A stretch of 16,983 nt of DNA from DASQJJ01 sp964598355 (GTDB lineage Bacteria; Patescibacteriota; Microgenomatia; Levybacterales; UBA12049): positions 1 to 16,983 of the forward strand of contig CAZRBN010000025.1 of assembly GCA_964598355.1 (NCBI GenBank), in the 5' to 3' direction. A program made the position numbers and the translations under genes. Below the pieces are notes generated by a model. That model saw only the letters and a list, made by a program, of their open reading frames with translations. It did not search any database and was not told where the DNA came from. Below are positions 1-6,609 of the stretch, in pieces; within the stretch, counting starts at the first letter, position 1, and the number at the start of each line of letters is the position of its first letter.

Positions 1-265
1 ATATCAAGCAGATAATGCTGGTAAACTTCCAGCTGCTATAACAACAACTGCACAAGATTCATCATATATTTGTAGTAATATAGTTCCAACTTATATACCT
101 TCTCTTCCTGTTGATCCAACAGTAAATGGCGGTGTAGCATATACAACATGTCCTGTAGCAGCTGCAGGCGCAACAGGATATACAGTCGTGAAAGATGCAT
201 CAAATCATGTTACTGTTGCTGCAACCACAACGGATAATGCAGCAGTAATCTCATTTACCCGATAA
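1..265 (+). CDS. type IV pilin-like (pseudopilin) protein, C-terminal fragment
   Basis: The frame is open from base 2 and ends at TAA 263-265; the N-terminus lies outside the window. The visible 87 residues begin YQADNAGKLPA and include YIPSLPVDPTVNGG followed by a Gly/Ala/Thr-rich strand region ending in ISFTR. A short helix-to-loop stretch with 'Y.ADNG.LP', then 'YIPSLPVDP', then a beta-rich tail is the usual C-terminal pattern of short major-pilin and pseudopilin (GspG/PilA-like) proteins, especially in CPR bacteria. The diagnostic N-terminal prepilin cleavage and hydrophobic helix cannot be seen, so the call rests on the tail alone. Two Cys residues (in YICSN and TTCPV) could form a disulfide, as in many pilins. 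Expected location: exported, assembled into a pilus or secretion pseudopilus. Confidence 0.6.
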   Translation, partial: YQADNAGKLPAAITTTAQDSSYICSNIVPTYIPSLPVDPTVNGGVAYTTCPVAAAGATGYTVVKDASNHVTVAATTTDNAAVISFTR

Positions 266-271
266 TGTTTC

Positions 272-517
272 ATGAAAGGTAAAAAAACTTCTAAAGAGTC
301 TTTTAGGTCTATTGATCCTATTGTAACAAGTCGTAGTATCATTGGTCTTCTTATTGTTATGCTAGGTGCTTCTCTATTTTTTCTCTTTAGGACATACCAA
401 CAAAATATAGTACAGAATAATATGTTTTATCCTTTTATGATTTTAATCTTTGTTGGCATGGGACTTCTGGTTTCACTTCTCTTTCTTACTAATCCTGCTA
501 AAACAAAAAGAAAATAA
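272..517 (+). CDS. small two-helix membrane protein, unknown function
   Basis: An 81-residue protein starting at ATG 272, six bases after the stop of the pilin-like gene. A basic N-terminus (MKGKKTSKES) precedes two hydrophobic segments, roughly residues 21-40 and 53-73, joined by a short polar loop, and the protein ends in a very basic tail (KTKRK). The pattern predicts both termini inside by the positive-inside rule. No family is recognised. Its tight position behind a pilin-like gene suggests co-transcription and perhaps a role at the cell envelope, but that is inference. No strong Shine-Dalgarno is visible, so translational coupling to the upstream gene is plausible. Confidence 0.6.
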   Translation: MKGKKTSKESFRSIDPIVTSRSIIGLLIVMLGASLFFLFRTYQQNIVQNNMFYPFMILIFVGMGLLVSLLFLTNPAKTKRK

Positions 518-647
518 TTTAGTATATAAAAGCTTCTAGTTATCTCATCCAATAGATGACGAGCCTTTGGCCTTAGTTGCTAGCTCCTTTACCTTTTTTT
601 GTTGACATTTAGCTTAAAATGCTTTTAAGTAAATATAGGGATATTTT
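518..647. other. intergenic region with two small hairpins and a promoter-like -35
   Basis: This 130-base gap contains two short adjacent inverted repeats (TCATC-CAATA-GATGA near 546-560, then GCC-TTT-GGC), followed by a T-rich stretch near 590-600. They could end the upstream transcript, but the stems are weak. TTGACA at 602-607 matches a -35 box exactly; the best -10 at a 17-base spacing (625-630) is poor. A purine-rich AGGGA at 637-641 precedes the ATG at 648 by a suitable distance. Confidence 0.3.
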
Positions 648-1619
648 ATGAAATTTAAAAATACAGCAAAAAAAACGACACAAAAAAAGCCTGTTGCTCA
701 AAAGCCAGAGATGAAAGCAAAAGATAGCTCGCGAAAAGAAGAGATAAGAGAAATTGTTGAGGAAACAGTAGCAGAAGTGTTAAAAGAACATTCAGAAGGT
801 AGCCCTTCGACTACGCTCAGGGAAGAAAAAATCGTAGAAGAGGAAAAAACTGCAAAAGTTGAGCCAACTACAGAGGAAATAACTCCAGTACTGAGTGTAA
901 CACCTGCAGTTGTATCAGAGGAGAGTACAGTTTTAACTCAGACTCCACCTGAAGGAGATTCAACGATACATACTTCTGAAGAAGAAAAATTCCCCAATGG
1001 GACAGAAGTGGTGCCTCAGGAAAGTGGCAATGAAGCATCTGTAACGACTACACCAATTGCAAGCACGTCTGCTTTTTCACTTCCTCAACCATCAGTAGAG
1101 ATACTGGAAGATAATTCTAGTAATACTTCGAAAAAATCCTCAAAAATAGTTATCTTCATGATTTTCGTTTTGTTAGGTGTAGTTGTAGGAGGTTGTCTTT
1201 GGTTTGCTACGTCGCATAAGATGCTTAATTTAAAGATGCCAACTATACCTGGGATTGGGACCTCACCAAAAGTTTTACCAACGAAAGCACCAAGTCCCAC
1301 GTCAATCCCAACTCCAAAGCAAATTGATCTTTCACAATATAAAATAATTGTGCTAAATGGAAGTGGGGTTGCTGGTGAAGCTGCTAAAGTAAAAATGACA
1401 TTAACAAATGCAGGCTTTACTGTAAGCGCTACTGGTAACGCGAGTACAAGTGATTTTACAGAGACAGTTATTTCAGCCAAAGCAACAGTTGCTACAGATG
1501 CTCTTGCAAAGCTTACACAAACGCTTGTAGGGCATTATATAGTGTCTTCACATACGGTATCGTTGGACGACTCTCAGGTTTCAGACATTATTGTAACAAT
1601 AGGTAGTAGTACCAAATAG
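648..1619 (+). CDS. membrane-anchored LytR_C-domain protein
   Basis: A 323-residue protein. Residues 1-165 are low-complexity and rich in Lys, Glu, Thr and Pro, with a Glu-rich probable coiled or disordered stretch at about 25-75. Residues 167-187 form a single membrane helix. A Pro/Thr-rich linker (about 196-226) leads to a C-terminal domain at about 231-318 starting YKIIVLNGSGVAGEAAK. This matches the LytR_C domain (also found at the C-terminus of LytR-CpsA-Psr proteins): the 'VLNGSG..G.A......L...GF.V' motif is clear. The LCP catalytic domain is absent, so this is a free-standing LytR_C protein, expected to face the cell exterior with an unknown ligand, perhaps in wall polymer attachment. 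The start follows AGGGA at 637-641. Oddity: codons 52-59 are encoded by a copy of a palindromic repeat (803-822). Confidence 0.8.
   Translation: MKFKNTAKKTTQKKPVAQKPEMKAKDSSRKEEIREIVEETVAEVLKEHSEGSPSTTLREEKIVEEEKTAKVEPTTEEITPVLSVTPAVVSEESTVLTQTPPEGDSTIHTSEEEKFPNGTEVVPQESGNEASVTTTPIASTSAFSLPQPSVEILEDNSSNTSKKSSKIVIFMIFVLLGVVVGGCLWFATSHKMLNLKMPTIPGIGTSPKVLPTKAPSPTSIPTPKQIDLSQYKIIVLNGSGVAGEAAKVKMTLTNAGFTVSATGNASTSDFTETVISAKATVATDALAKLTQTLVGHYIVSSHTVSLDDSQVSDIIVTIGSSTK
803..822 (+). repeat. short palindromic repeat (CCCTTCGAC family) inside a coding region
   Basis: The sequence CCCTTCGACTACGCTCAGGG is an imperfect palindrome (CCCT pairs with AGGG, and GA with TC). A related inverted copy lies at 6176-6193. 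Here it is in frame with the LytR_C gene and encodes the segment S-P-S-T-T-L-R within the disordered N-terminal region. Elements with this sequence pattern are widespread as dispersed repeats in environmental bacterial genomes, from general knowledge. Confidence 0.65.
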
Positions 1620-1735
1620 CCTACCCTCAACCTTCACAGAGCTTTCACAATAGGTAAATTACTTGTCTTCCAGTTTAAAGGGAGGATTTTAGACTATCTC
1701 AGAGTCAATGATGGCACTGATAAAACGAGAGTAAG
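1620..1735. other. convergent intergenic region, nothing recognised
   Basis: This gap separates two converging genes. I see no strong hairpin followed by a T-tract in either direction and no repeat shared with the rest of the window. Confidence 0.4.
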
Positions 1736-2125
1736 TTAGGACTTAGGCATCATGTCTGGAGAAGGTTGAAGAAGAGTGAAATGGTTGCCTTCTGTGTCTT
1801 CACATTTTGCATATAGTCCTACTCCGGGAATATCATCTGGCTTTTCACTTAACACTTGCCCACCTGCTGCTATAACATCAGCCATAGCTTTATTGACATC
1901 CTCTACGCTAATAACACAGGAGTACGCATTAAGTTCTTTCTTTTCTCCAGCTTGAAATATACCACCATTGATACCCATTGCATCATCACCTGTGTTCACG
2001 ACGACATAACTTGCCATATCCTGACCCATTTGATCCATCTTCCAACCAAAAGCATCTGTATAAAACTTTTTCGCCCGTTCCTTATCTTGTGCTTCTATTT
2101 CAAAGTGAACAACTCGATTTCCCAT
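1736..2125 (-). CDS. VOC-family (glyoxalase-fold) protein
   Basis: A 129-residue single-domain protein beginning MGNRVVHFEIEAQDKERAKK. The pattern is typical of the VOC superfamily: an N-terminal 'V.HFEI...D..RA..FY...FGW' strand-helix, a central Gly-rich loop (INGGIFQAG), a second betaalpha unit (SCVISVEDVNKAMADVIAAGG) and the terminal 'D.EGNHFTLLQP' strand that usually carries a Glu metal ligand. Members include glyoxalase I, dioxygenases and bleomycin/fosfomycin resistance proteins; the closest pattern is the uncharacterised glyoxalase/bleomycin-resistance-like group, so no substrate can be named. A promoter on this strand (-35 AGTCAA at 2156-2161 and -10 TTTATA at 2132-2137, read in reverse) ends six bases before the ATG, with no Shine-Dalgarno. 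Confidence 0.85.
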   Translation of the reverse strand: MGNRVVHFEIEAQDKERAKKFYTDAFGWKMDQMGQDMASYVVVNTGDDAMGINGGIFQAGEKKELNAYSCVISVEDVNKAMADVIAAGGQVLSEKPDDIPGVGLYAKCEDTEGNHFTLLQPSPDMMPKS

Positions 2126-2131
2126 ATATAT

Positions 2132-2161
2132 TTTATACTCTCTTTACTTTTGATTAGTCAA
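2132..2161 (-). promoter_or_regulatory. leaderless promoter of the VOC gene
   Basis: Read on the minus strand: TTGACT (2156-2161), an 18-base spacer, TATAAA (2132-2137), then six bases and ATG. The expected transcription start coincides with the start codon, and no ribosome-binding sequence lies between. Confidence 0.55.
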
Positions 2162-2196
2162 TAGGGGTGTGTAAATAAGGTTTATATTCTTTGTAA

Positions 2197-2742
2197 TTAG
2201 GAATGAGGGAACTGATAATCTCCAGTAAGTATTTTTTTTAATTCTTCTTGGTTGGTTACTGAAAAATTTATTACCTGCTGAAATTCTTTTTGATCTTTTT
2301 TAGGTATTTTTTTTAGTACTGAGTTTAATATCTCTTGATGTTTTAAAGCTGATGTATTTAATTTCTTATATGTATTGGTGTCTGGTGTAGTTCTGTTTTT
2401 TTTATATACAAAGGTAAGTTTTGTAAAATTATCCTCTGCTTTAAATGCTGTTTTTTTTGCCAAATCTATTTCCCCCTTTTCAACAAGCATCGGTACCATA
2501 GCAATCCCTTTATCCGTTTGCAAAAGGAGTTGATTTACTTTTTTACTGGAGTCATTTATGAGCCAAAGTACTAATTTATCGCGAAAAACTTTTATTTTAT
2601 ATAGTGGGTTATCAGGTAATATACCTGGATAGGGAAGTGCATAAGAATTTTTAATGGCTGCAGACTCTGTGCTCATTTGAGCATGTGCATTTGGGACAAT
2701 ACAGAGAAATAAGAGAATAAGAAATAGTAATCCTTTTTTCAT
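2197..2742 (-). CDS. secreted DUF5667-domain protein
   Basis: A 181-residue protein with a clear signal peptide: basic MKKG, a hydrophobic core to about residue 17, and a probable cleavage after AHA (about residue 21). The mature part opens with YALPYPGILPDNPLYKIKVFRD (about residues 34-55), the hallmark of DUF5667 domain proteins found in CPR and related bacteria. The rest is Lys-rich and helical, with spaced amphipathic segments that could form a helical bundle. Function is unknown; it is expected outside the membrane. It sits 71 bases upstream of the VOC gene on the same strand, but the VOC gene has its own promoter. No clear Shine-Dalgarno precedes the ATG. Confidence 0.8.
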   Translation of the reverse strand: MKKGLLFLILLFLCIVPNAHAQMSTESAAIKNSYALPYPGILPDNPLYKIKVFRDKLVLWLINDSSKKVNQLLLQTDKGIAMVPMLVEKGEIDLAKKTAFKAEDNFTKLTFVYKKNRTTPDTNTYKKLNTSALKHQEILNSVLKKIPKKDQKEFQQVINFSVTNQEELKKILTGDYQFPHS

Positions 2743-2870
2743 AGACGTATAAAGTTATAGTAGCATGTCATTGCTTTGGTGTAAAGTTTTGAAAGGAGCT
2801 GTTGATTACTTAATTATTACAAGATGTTTATCCAATATTATTTGCCTTTTCGTATAAGAAAAGGACCTTC

Positions 2871-3731
2871 ATGGGATATATCACTGTTGGTGAGGAAAAC
2901 TCACAATCAATTGACCTGTATTATGAAGATCATGGTTCAGGAAAACCTGTTGTGCTCATCCACGGCTTTCCGTTAAGTGGTACTGCTTGGGAAAAAGAAG
3001 TACTGGCTTTTCTTAAAGCAGGGTATCGAACAATAACGTATGACAGAAGAGGGTTTGGTAAATCCAGCCAACCAACCATGGGATACAACTATGATACATT
3101 TGCGGGAGATCTGAACACACTCATGACCCAACTTGATCTGAATGAGACTGTGCTGGTTGGTCATTCAATGGGGACAGGTGAGGTGGCCCACTATTTGGGA
3201 ACTCATGGTTCAGAGCGGGTGAAAAAGGCTGTGTTTATTTCTCCAATTCCACCATTTCTTTTGAAGACTTCAGATAATCCTGAAGGTGTAGATAAAAGTT
3301 TTTTCGATAAAATTGTGCAGAGCATTGAAACAGATAGGCCTGCCTACTTGACCAGCTTCATTCATGACTTTTACAACCTTGATATTACACTAGGCAAGCA
3401 GGTCAGTGAAGAGGTTGTCAGATATAACTGGAACGTGGCAGTTGGTGCTTCAGCGTACGGTACTGCAGCGTGTGTCCCAACCTGGTTGACTGACTTTCGC
3501 AAGGATTTACCTAAAATCGATATACCGTCACTTATTATTCAAGGTGATGCAGATAGGATTCTTCCTTTTCCCGTTACTGGGAAACGTATGCATGAGGCCG
3601 TTAAGGAAAGTCGATTGGTGGTGTTTAAGGGTGGATCGCACGGTATCCCTTGGACACACGCAGATGAGATAAATCATGAGTTACTCAATTTCCTAAAATC
3701 TAGATCTCTTTCCCTTCTCATTCTTACCTAA
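2871..3731 (+). CDS. alpha/beta hydrolase, cofactor-free haloperoxidase type
   Basis: A 286-residue alpha/beta-hydrolase-fold enzyme. The oxyanion-hole motif HGFP is at 31-34, the 'DRRGFGKSS' segment at 58-66, the nucleophile elbow GHSMG gives Ser99, the acid is Asp228 (QGDADRILP) and the base His257 (GGSHGIPWTH). The full set resembles the non-haem chloroperoxidase/arylesterase family, which hydrolyses esters and can carry out perhydrolysis; the true substrate is unknown. The length fits the family (about 270-280), with about 10 extra residues at the C-terminus (SRSLSLLILT). AAGGA lies just before the ATG, supporting the start. The gene is divergent from the DUF5667 gene. It seems to begin the accessory enzyme block on this strand. 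Confidence 0.85.
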   Translation: MGYITVGEENSQSIDLYYEDHGSGKPVVLIHGFPLSGTAWEKEVLAFLKAGYRTITYDRRGFGKSSQPTMGYNYDTFAGDLNTLMTQLDLNETVLVGHSMGTGEVAHYLGTHGSERVKKAVFISPIPPFLLKTSDNPEGVDKSFFDKIVQSIETDRPAYLTSFIHDFYNLDITLGKQVSEEVVRYNWNVAVGASAYGTAACVPTWLTDFRKDLPKIDIPSLIIQGDADRILPFPVTGKRMHEAVKESRLVVFKGGSHGIPWTHADEINHELLNFLKSRSLSLLILT

Positions 3732-3737
3732 TTTTTA

Positions 3738-3766
3738 GTGACATCTTCCTCTTTTTGGCTTAATAT
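3738..3766 (+). promoter_or_regulatory. promoter of the DUF5996 gene
   Basis: GTGACA at 3738-3743, a 17-base spacer and TAATAT at 3761-3766. The -10 ends 12 bases before the GTG start at 3779, implying a leader of only about six bases and no Shine-Dalgarno. Confidence 0.45.
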
Positions 3767-3778
3767 CTTAATGTAGTT

Positions 3779-4693
3779 GTGAATAATAAAAATGCTGTAT
3801 GGCCAGAGCTCCCTTATGAAGAGTGGAAAAATACACTGGATACATTGCATATGTGGATGCAAATAGTTGGAAAAGTAAAACTCGCCCTTGCTCCATTTCT
3901 TAATCAGTGGTGGGAAGTTGCTTTTTATGTTACGTCTACAGGTATAACAACAGGACGTATTCCTTTTGAAAATGAAATCTTCCAAGTTGATTTTGATTTT
4001 ATCTCACACTATGTTGCTATAAGGACAAGTACCGGTCAATTTAAAAAAATTCCTCTTATTCCACGCACAGTGGCACGGTTTTATCAGGAATTTATGGAAG
4101 TTCTCTCGTCACTCGGAATCAAGGTTACGATTTGGCCCATACCCGTGGAAGTACAAAATCCTATTCCTTTTATAAAAGACACCAAGCACACATCCTATGA
4201 CAAAGAGTATGCAACGAAGTGGTGGCATATTCTTTGGGAAACAAATGTTATTTTTGACAAATTCCGTACACCTTTTCGGGGGAAAAGTAGCCCTATTCAT
4301 TTTTTCTGGGGATCATTTGACATATGCGGTACAAGATTTTCAGGAAAAACTGCTATTCCTCCAAAAGCCAAGGGAGTTATGCAGAAGATTATGCGTTTTG
4401 CTGAAAATGAAGAGAATTTTACTTTTGGTTTTTGGCCTGGAAATCAAGGATTTCCCTATCCGGCTTTTTATTCCTATATCTATCCCGCACCGAAAGGACT
4501 TGAGACAATTAATTTTGGCAAAGACGCAACATTTAATGAGCAATTATCTGAATGTATTTTGCCATATGAAAGTGTTAGGAAGTCAGTACAACCTGAAGTA
4601 ACTATTATGAATTTTCTTCAGACAACCTATACAAAAAGCGCCCAGCTTGCAGGGTGGGATTTGAAAGTGTTAGAGGGACCGGTTCCGATGTAG
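3779..4693 (+). CDS. DUF5996 family protein
   Basis: A 304-residue protein starting at GTG. Characteristic family features run through the sequence: WPELPYEEWKNTLDTLHMWMQIVGKVKLAL at the N-terminus, then NQWWEVAFYVTSTGITTG, IDFDF-like 'VDFDFISH', PIPF with a following YDKEYA, and the strongly conserved HFFWGSFDICGTRFSG near residues 177-192, followed by GFWPG, YPAFYSYIYP and a C-terminal LPYE-VR...QTTY...AGWD. The family is present in diverse bacteria, has no known reaction, and is generally about 300 residues, so this copy is full length. No signal peptide or membrane helix is seen, so it is probably cytoplasmic. It follows the hydrolase by 47 bases but has its own promoter. Confidence 0.85.
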   Translation: MNNKNAVWPELPYEEWKNTLDTLHMWMQIVGKVKLALAPFLNQWWEVAFYVTSTGITTGRIPFENEIFQVDFDFISHYVAIRTSTGQFKKIPLIPRTVARFYQEFMEVLSSLGIKVTIWPIPVEVQNPIPFIKDTKHTSYDKEYATKWWHILWETNVIFDKFRTPFRGKSSPIHFFWGSFDICGTRFSGKTAIPPKAKGVMQKIMRFAENEENFTFGFWPGNQGFPYPAFYSYIYPAPKGLETINFGKDATFNEQLSECILPYESVRKSVQPEVTIMNFLQTTYTKSAQLAGWDLKVLEGPVPM

Positions 4694-4702
4694 TATGTTT
4701 AC

Positions 4703-4731
4703 TTGTGATTTTCCCTTTCCATTATTATAAT
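4703..4731 (+). promoter_or_regulatory. leaderless promoter of the RibD_C/DHFR-like gene
   Basis: TTGTGA at 4703-4708, a 17-base spacer and a perfect TATAAT at 4726-4731, then seven bases before the GTG at 4739. Transcription would begin at or beside the start codon, and no Shine-Dalgarno is present. Confidence 0.6.
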
Positions 4732-4738
4732 TAATTCT

Positions 4739-5308
4739 GTGAGAAAAGTAATTTTATTTATGATGGTGAGTCTTGACGGCTATATAGAAGGAGAGAGTCA
4801 TGATCTTTCTTGGCATAATGTGGACGAAGAGTTTAATACATTTGCTGCAGAACAGATGGATGAAGGAGATATAATTTTGTTTGGAAGAAGGACCTATCAA
4901 CTGATGGAGGGCTTCTGGCCTTCAAAAGAAGGATTAGAAGATGATCCTATTGTTGCTGAAAAAATGAATACCACTCCAAAAATTGTTTTTTCTAGGACAC
5001 TGAAAAGTGTTCAAGAAACAGATATCTGGAAGAATGTCAGGTTAGTGAAAAACAACATTGCTGAGGAAATCCAAAAACTAAAAGAACAGCCCGGAAAAGC
5101 TCTTTTTGTGTTAGGAAGTAATAATTTATGTGTAACGTTACTCGAACTTGGTCTACTTGATGAGTTGCGAATTATGGTAAATCCTGTTGTGATAGGTAAA
5201 GGCACACCACTGTTTGCAGGAATAAAAGAAGAGGTACATCTCAATCTTCTTGAATCTAGAACATTTGGTAATGGAAATGTTTTGATGCACTATCAAGTGA
5301 ACAGGTAA
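4739..5308 (+). CDS. RibD C-terminal / dihydrofolate reductase-like protein
   Basis: A 189-residue protein of the RibD_C (DHFR-like fold) family. It begins MRKVILFMMVSLDGYIEGES, the typical first strand and loop, then has ILFGRRTYQLMEGFWP (the NADPH-site-like strand and helix), IVFSRTL, and near the C-terminus FVLGSNNLCVTLLELGLLDELRIMVNPVVIGKGTPLF, the family's most conserved stretch. Members are presumed NAD(P)H-dependent reductases (YyaP/YwjB-like); the substrate is unknown and true folate reduction is unlikely. The start is GTG, supported by the perfectly placed TATAAT box. Regulation is probably by this promoter alone. Confidence 0.85.
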   Translation: MRKVILFMMVSLDGYIEGESHDLSWHNVDEEFNTFAAEQMDEGDIILFGRRTYQLMEGFWPSKEGLEDDPIVAEKMNTTPKIVFSRTLKSVQETDIWKNVRLVKNNIAEEIQKLKEQPGKALFVLGSNNLCVTLLELGLLDELRIMVNPVVIGKGTPLFAGIKEEVHLNLLESRTFGNGNVLMHYQVNR

Positions 5309-5315
5309 AGGATGA

Positions 5316-5344
5316 TTGAAGGATTCCTTGAGGTACCATATACT
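5316..5344 (+). promoter_or_regulatory. leaderless promoter of the four-helix membrane gene
   Basis: TTGAAG at 5316-5321, a 17-base spacer, TATACT at 5339-5344, then seven bases and ATG 5352. This geometry favours ATG 5352 over the upstream in-frame TTG at 5316, which is itself the start of the -35 box. Confidence 0.5.
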
Positions 5345-5351
5345 TGTATTA

Positions 5352-5726
5352 ATGAAATTGTTTCTTTCCCTTGCAGCAATTCTTGCCTGGCTCTTTGGAG
5401 CAGGACTCCTTTTAGCACCTGCTGGATTTTACGCACCGCTTGGTATCACCATGACCCCTCTTCTAGCTACTGTTGCTCAGGCTCACGGGGCAACATTGCT
5501 TGGACTTGGTGTTATTAATTGGCTAGCTAGAAATGCAGAGAGAGAAGGATTGAAGGCAGTACTTGCCGGTAACTTGGTGGTTCAGGTACTTTCTCTTTTT
5601 GTTGCAATCCAAACAATGGCCCTTGTTGGGAAAGGCGCTTTTCCTGCACTTACCATTCATACTGTACTCGGTATTTTTTTTGCATTCTTTCTACTTAAAA
5701 TTTGGAAAAATCCTATTAAAAAATAA
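5352..5726 (+). CDS. four-helix integral membrane protein, unknown function
   Basis: A 124-residue hydrophobic protein starting MKLFLSLAAILAWLFGAGLLLAP. Four membrane segments are visible at about residues 3-22, 32-55, 66-87 and 93-114, and the protein ends in a basic tail (KNPIKK). The stretch GFYAPLGI followed by AQAHGATLLGLGVINWLAR recalls small uncharacterised bacterial membrane proteins that often sit beside VOC and SRPBCC genes; I cannot assign a named family. An in-frame TTG at 5316 would add 12 residues, but the promoter boxes overlap that region. The gene begins 43 bases after the reductase gene and ends 29 bases before a VOC gene. Confidence 0.7.
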   Translation: MKLFLSLAAILAWLFGAGLLLAPAGFYAPLGITMTPLLATVAQAHGATLLGLGVINWLARNAEREGLKAVLAGNLVVQVLSLFVAIQTMALVGKGAFPALTIHTVLGIFFAFFLLKIWKNPIKK

Positions 5727-5737
5727 CCGTGAACCAG

Positions 5738-5750
5738 AAAGGGGGTGAAA
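5738..5750 (+). promoter_or_regulatory. extended Shine-Dalgarno, copy 1
   Basis: AAAGGGGGTGAAA, one G-for-A change from the full complement of the 16S rRNA 3' end. It decides ATG 5756 over an in-frame GTG at 5729. Near-identical copies precede four other genes. Confidence 0.75.
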
Positions 5751-5755
5751 AGAAT

Positions 5756-6163
5756 ATGACACAACTTACTCCATATCTTTCATTTGAAGGGAATTGCGCT
5801 GAGGCAATGGAATTTTATAAATCCTGTCTTGGTGGAGAATTAAACATCCAAAAAGTAGGAGACAGTCCAATGGCTGGTCAAGATCCTAGAAAAAATGATC
5901 AGGTAATGCATTCGCTGCTCAAGTCTGGTGGTATAGTGCTGATGGCCTCGGATCTAATAATGGAAGGACATGTTACTAGAGGAACAAGTGTGACCCTTGC
6001 TATCAACGGAGGCACTAAAGAAGAATTAAAGGGATTTTTTGATAAGTTATCTGTTGGTGGCAAAGTAACCCATCAACTCGAGGATACATTTTTTGGGACA
6101 TACGGTGACTTGACCGACAAATACGGCGTCAATTGGGCTTTCCAGGCAGATAAAAAAGAATAA
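5756..6163 (+). CDS. PhnB-like VOC-family protein
   Basis: A 135-residue protein beginning MTQLTPYLSFEGNCAEAMEFYKSCLGGE, the signature opening of the PhnB/'3-demethylubiquinone-9 methyltransferase'-type VOC proteins (a family name, not a shown activity). Further matches are VMHSLLKSGGIVLMASD, VTLAINGGTKEELKGFFDKLSVGGKV and the closing FFGTYGDLTDKYGVNWAF, where a 'D.FG..WGD.-D.FGV.W' block is expected. The final strand has WAF rather than a metal-binding Glu. These proteins are small, dimeric and cytoplasmic; the ligand is unknown. It belongs to a run with the membrane protein upstream and the YCII gene downstream. A paralogue lies at 8734. Confidence 0.88.
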   Translation: MTQLTPYLSFEGNCAEAMEFYKSCLGGELNIQKVGDSPMAGQDPRKNDQVMHSLLKSGGIVLMASDLIMEGHVTRGTSVTLAINGGTKEELKGFFDKLSVGGKVTHQLEDTFFGTYGDLTDKYGVNWAFQADKKE

Positions 6164-6175
6164 TATTCTTTTTTA

Positions 6176-6193
6176 CCCGAGCTTGTCGAAGGG
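6176..6193 (-). repeat. short palindromic repeat (CCCTTCGAC family), inverted copy
   Basis: On the minus strand this reads CCCTTCGACAAGCTCGGG, a close relative of the element at 803-822. It lies in the short gap between the VOC and YCII genes, directly upstream of the extended Shine-Dalgarno. Pairing of ACCC with GGGT, with a small bulge, could make a hairpin. Confidence 0.6.
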
Positions 6194-6205
6194 TTATCTT
6201 AAAAG

Positions 6206-6218
6206 AAAGGGGGTGAAA
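6206..6218 (+). promoter_or_regulatory. extended Shine-Dalgarno, copy 2
   Basis: AAAGGGGGTGAAA, identical to copies 1 and 4, two bases before ATG 6221 (seven bases from the G-run). Confidence 0.75.
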
Positions 6219-6220
6219 TT

Positions 6221-6559
6221 ATGAAGAAATTTTTATTGTTATATACAGCACCAGCTGAAGTACGCGAAAAAATGCAGAATGCAACTCCAGAAGAAATGAA
6301 AGAAGGCATGCAGCCTTGGATGGAATGGTTTGGAAAAGTAGGTAGCAATCTTGTTGATAAAGGTATGCCACTGAGTAATGCCATGACTGTTACCAAAGAT
6401 GGCGAAATGCCAGGGAATGTAGAGTTTGTTGGCTATAACGTTGTCCAAGCAGACGATATTGACGGTGCAATTGCACTTGCTAAGCAAAATCCACATCTTG
6501 AAAGAGAAGGTGCAACTGTCGAAGTTCATGAAATGATGTCAATGCCAGGGATGGAATAA
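6221..6559 (+). CDS. YCII-domain protein
   Basis: A 112-residue protein starting MKKFLLLYTAPAEVREKM, the typical first strand of the longer actinobacterial/Bacteroidetes-type YCII family. It continues with EGMQPWMEWFGKVGSNLVDKGMPLSNAMTV (helix and loop) and GYNVVQADDIDGAIALAKQNPHLE, which corresponds to the family's 'Y.ii.A.s.eeA..ia..cP.l' helix, and ends EVHEMM. YCII proteins have a ferredoxin-like dimeric fold; most are of unknown function. They commonly neighbour SRPBCC, VOC and ECF-sigma or ArsR genes, which fits this context. The strong Shine-Dalgarno fixes the start. A palindromic repeat follows the gene. Confidence 0.85.
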   Translation: MKKFLLLYTAPAEVREKMQNATPEEMKEGMQPWMEWFGKVGSNLVDKGMPLSNAMTVTKDGEMPGNVEFVGYNVVQADDIDGAIALAKQNPHLEREGATVEVHEMMSMPGME

Positions 6560-6575
6560 ATTACTCTTCGTATAC

Positions 6576-6609
6576 ACCCTCTCCTTTTAGGAGAGGGTTA
6601 GGGTGAGGT
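6576..6609. repeat. palindromic repeat with CCCTCTCC stem
   Basis: CCCTCTCC (6577-6584), a five-base loop TTTTA and GGAGAGGG (6590-6597) form a perfect 8-bp hairpin, followed by TTAGGGTGAGGT. This composition matches a dispersed repeat type seen in many environmental genomes. No T-tract follows, so a classical terminator is not supported, although the hairpin closes the YCII transcript region. Confidence 0.6.

Noticed and set aside
540..600. Intrinsic terminator or small RNA downstream of the 81-residue gene
   Set aside because: The two inverted repeats have very short stems and the T-run is too far from either to be a normal terminator; no RNA family pattern is seen.
1085..1480. Open frame on the minus strand inside the LytR_C gene
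   Set aside because: It is antisense to the membrane helix and LytR_C domain of a gene with clear family motifs, and it has no ribosome-binding site or neighbours.
4197..4601. Plus-strand open frame within the DUF5996 gene
   Set aside because: It is an alternative frame of a gene whose family motifs are continuous across the region.
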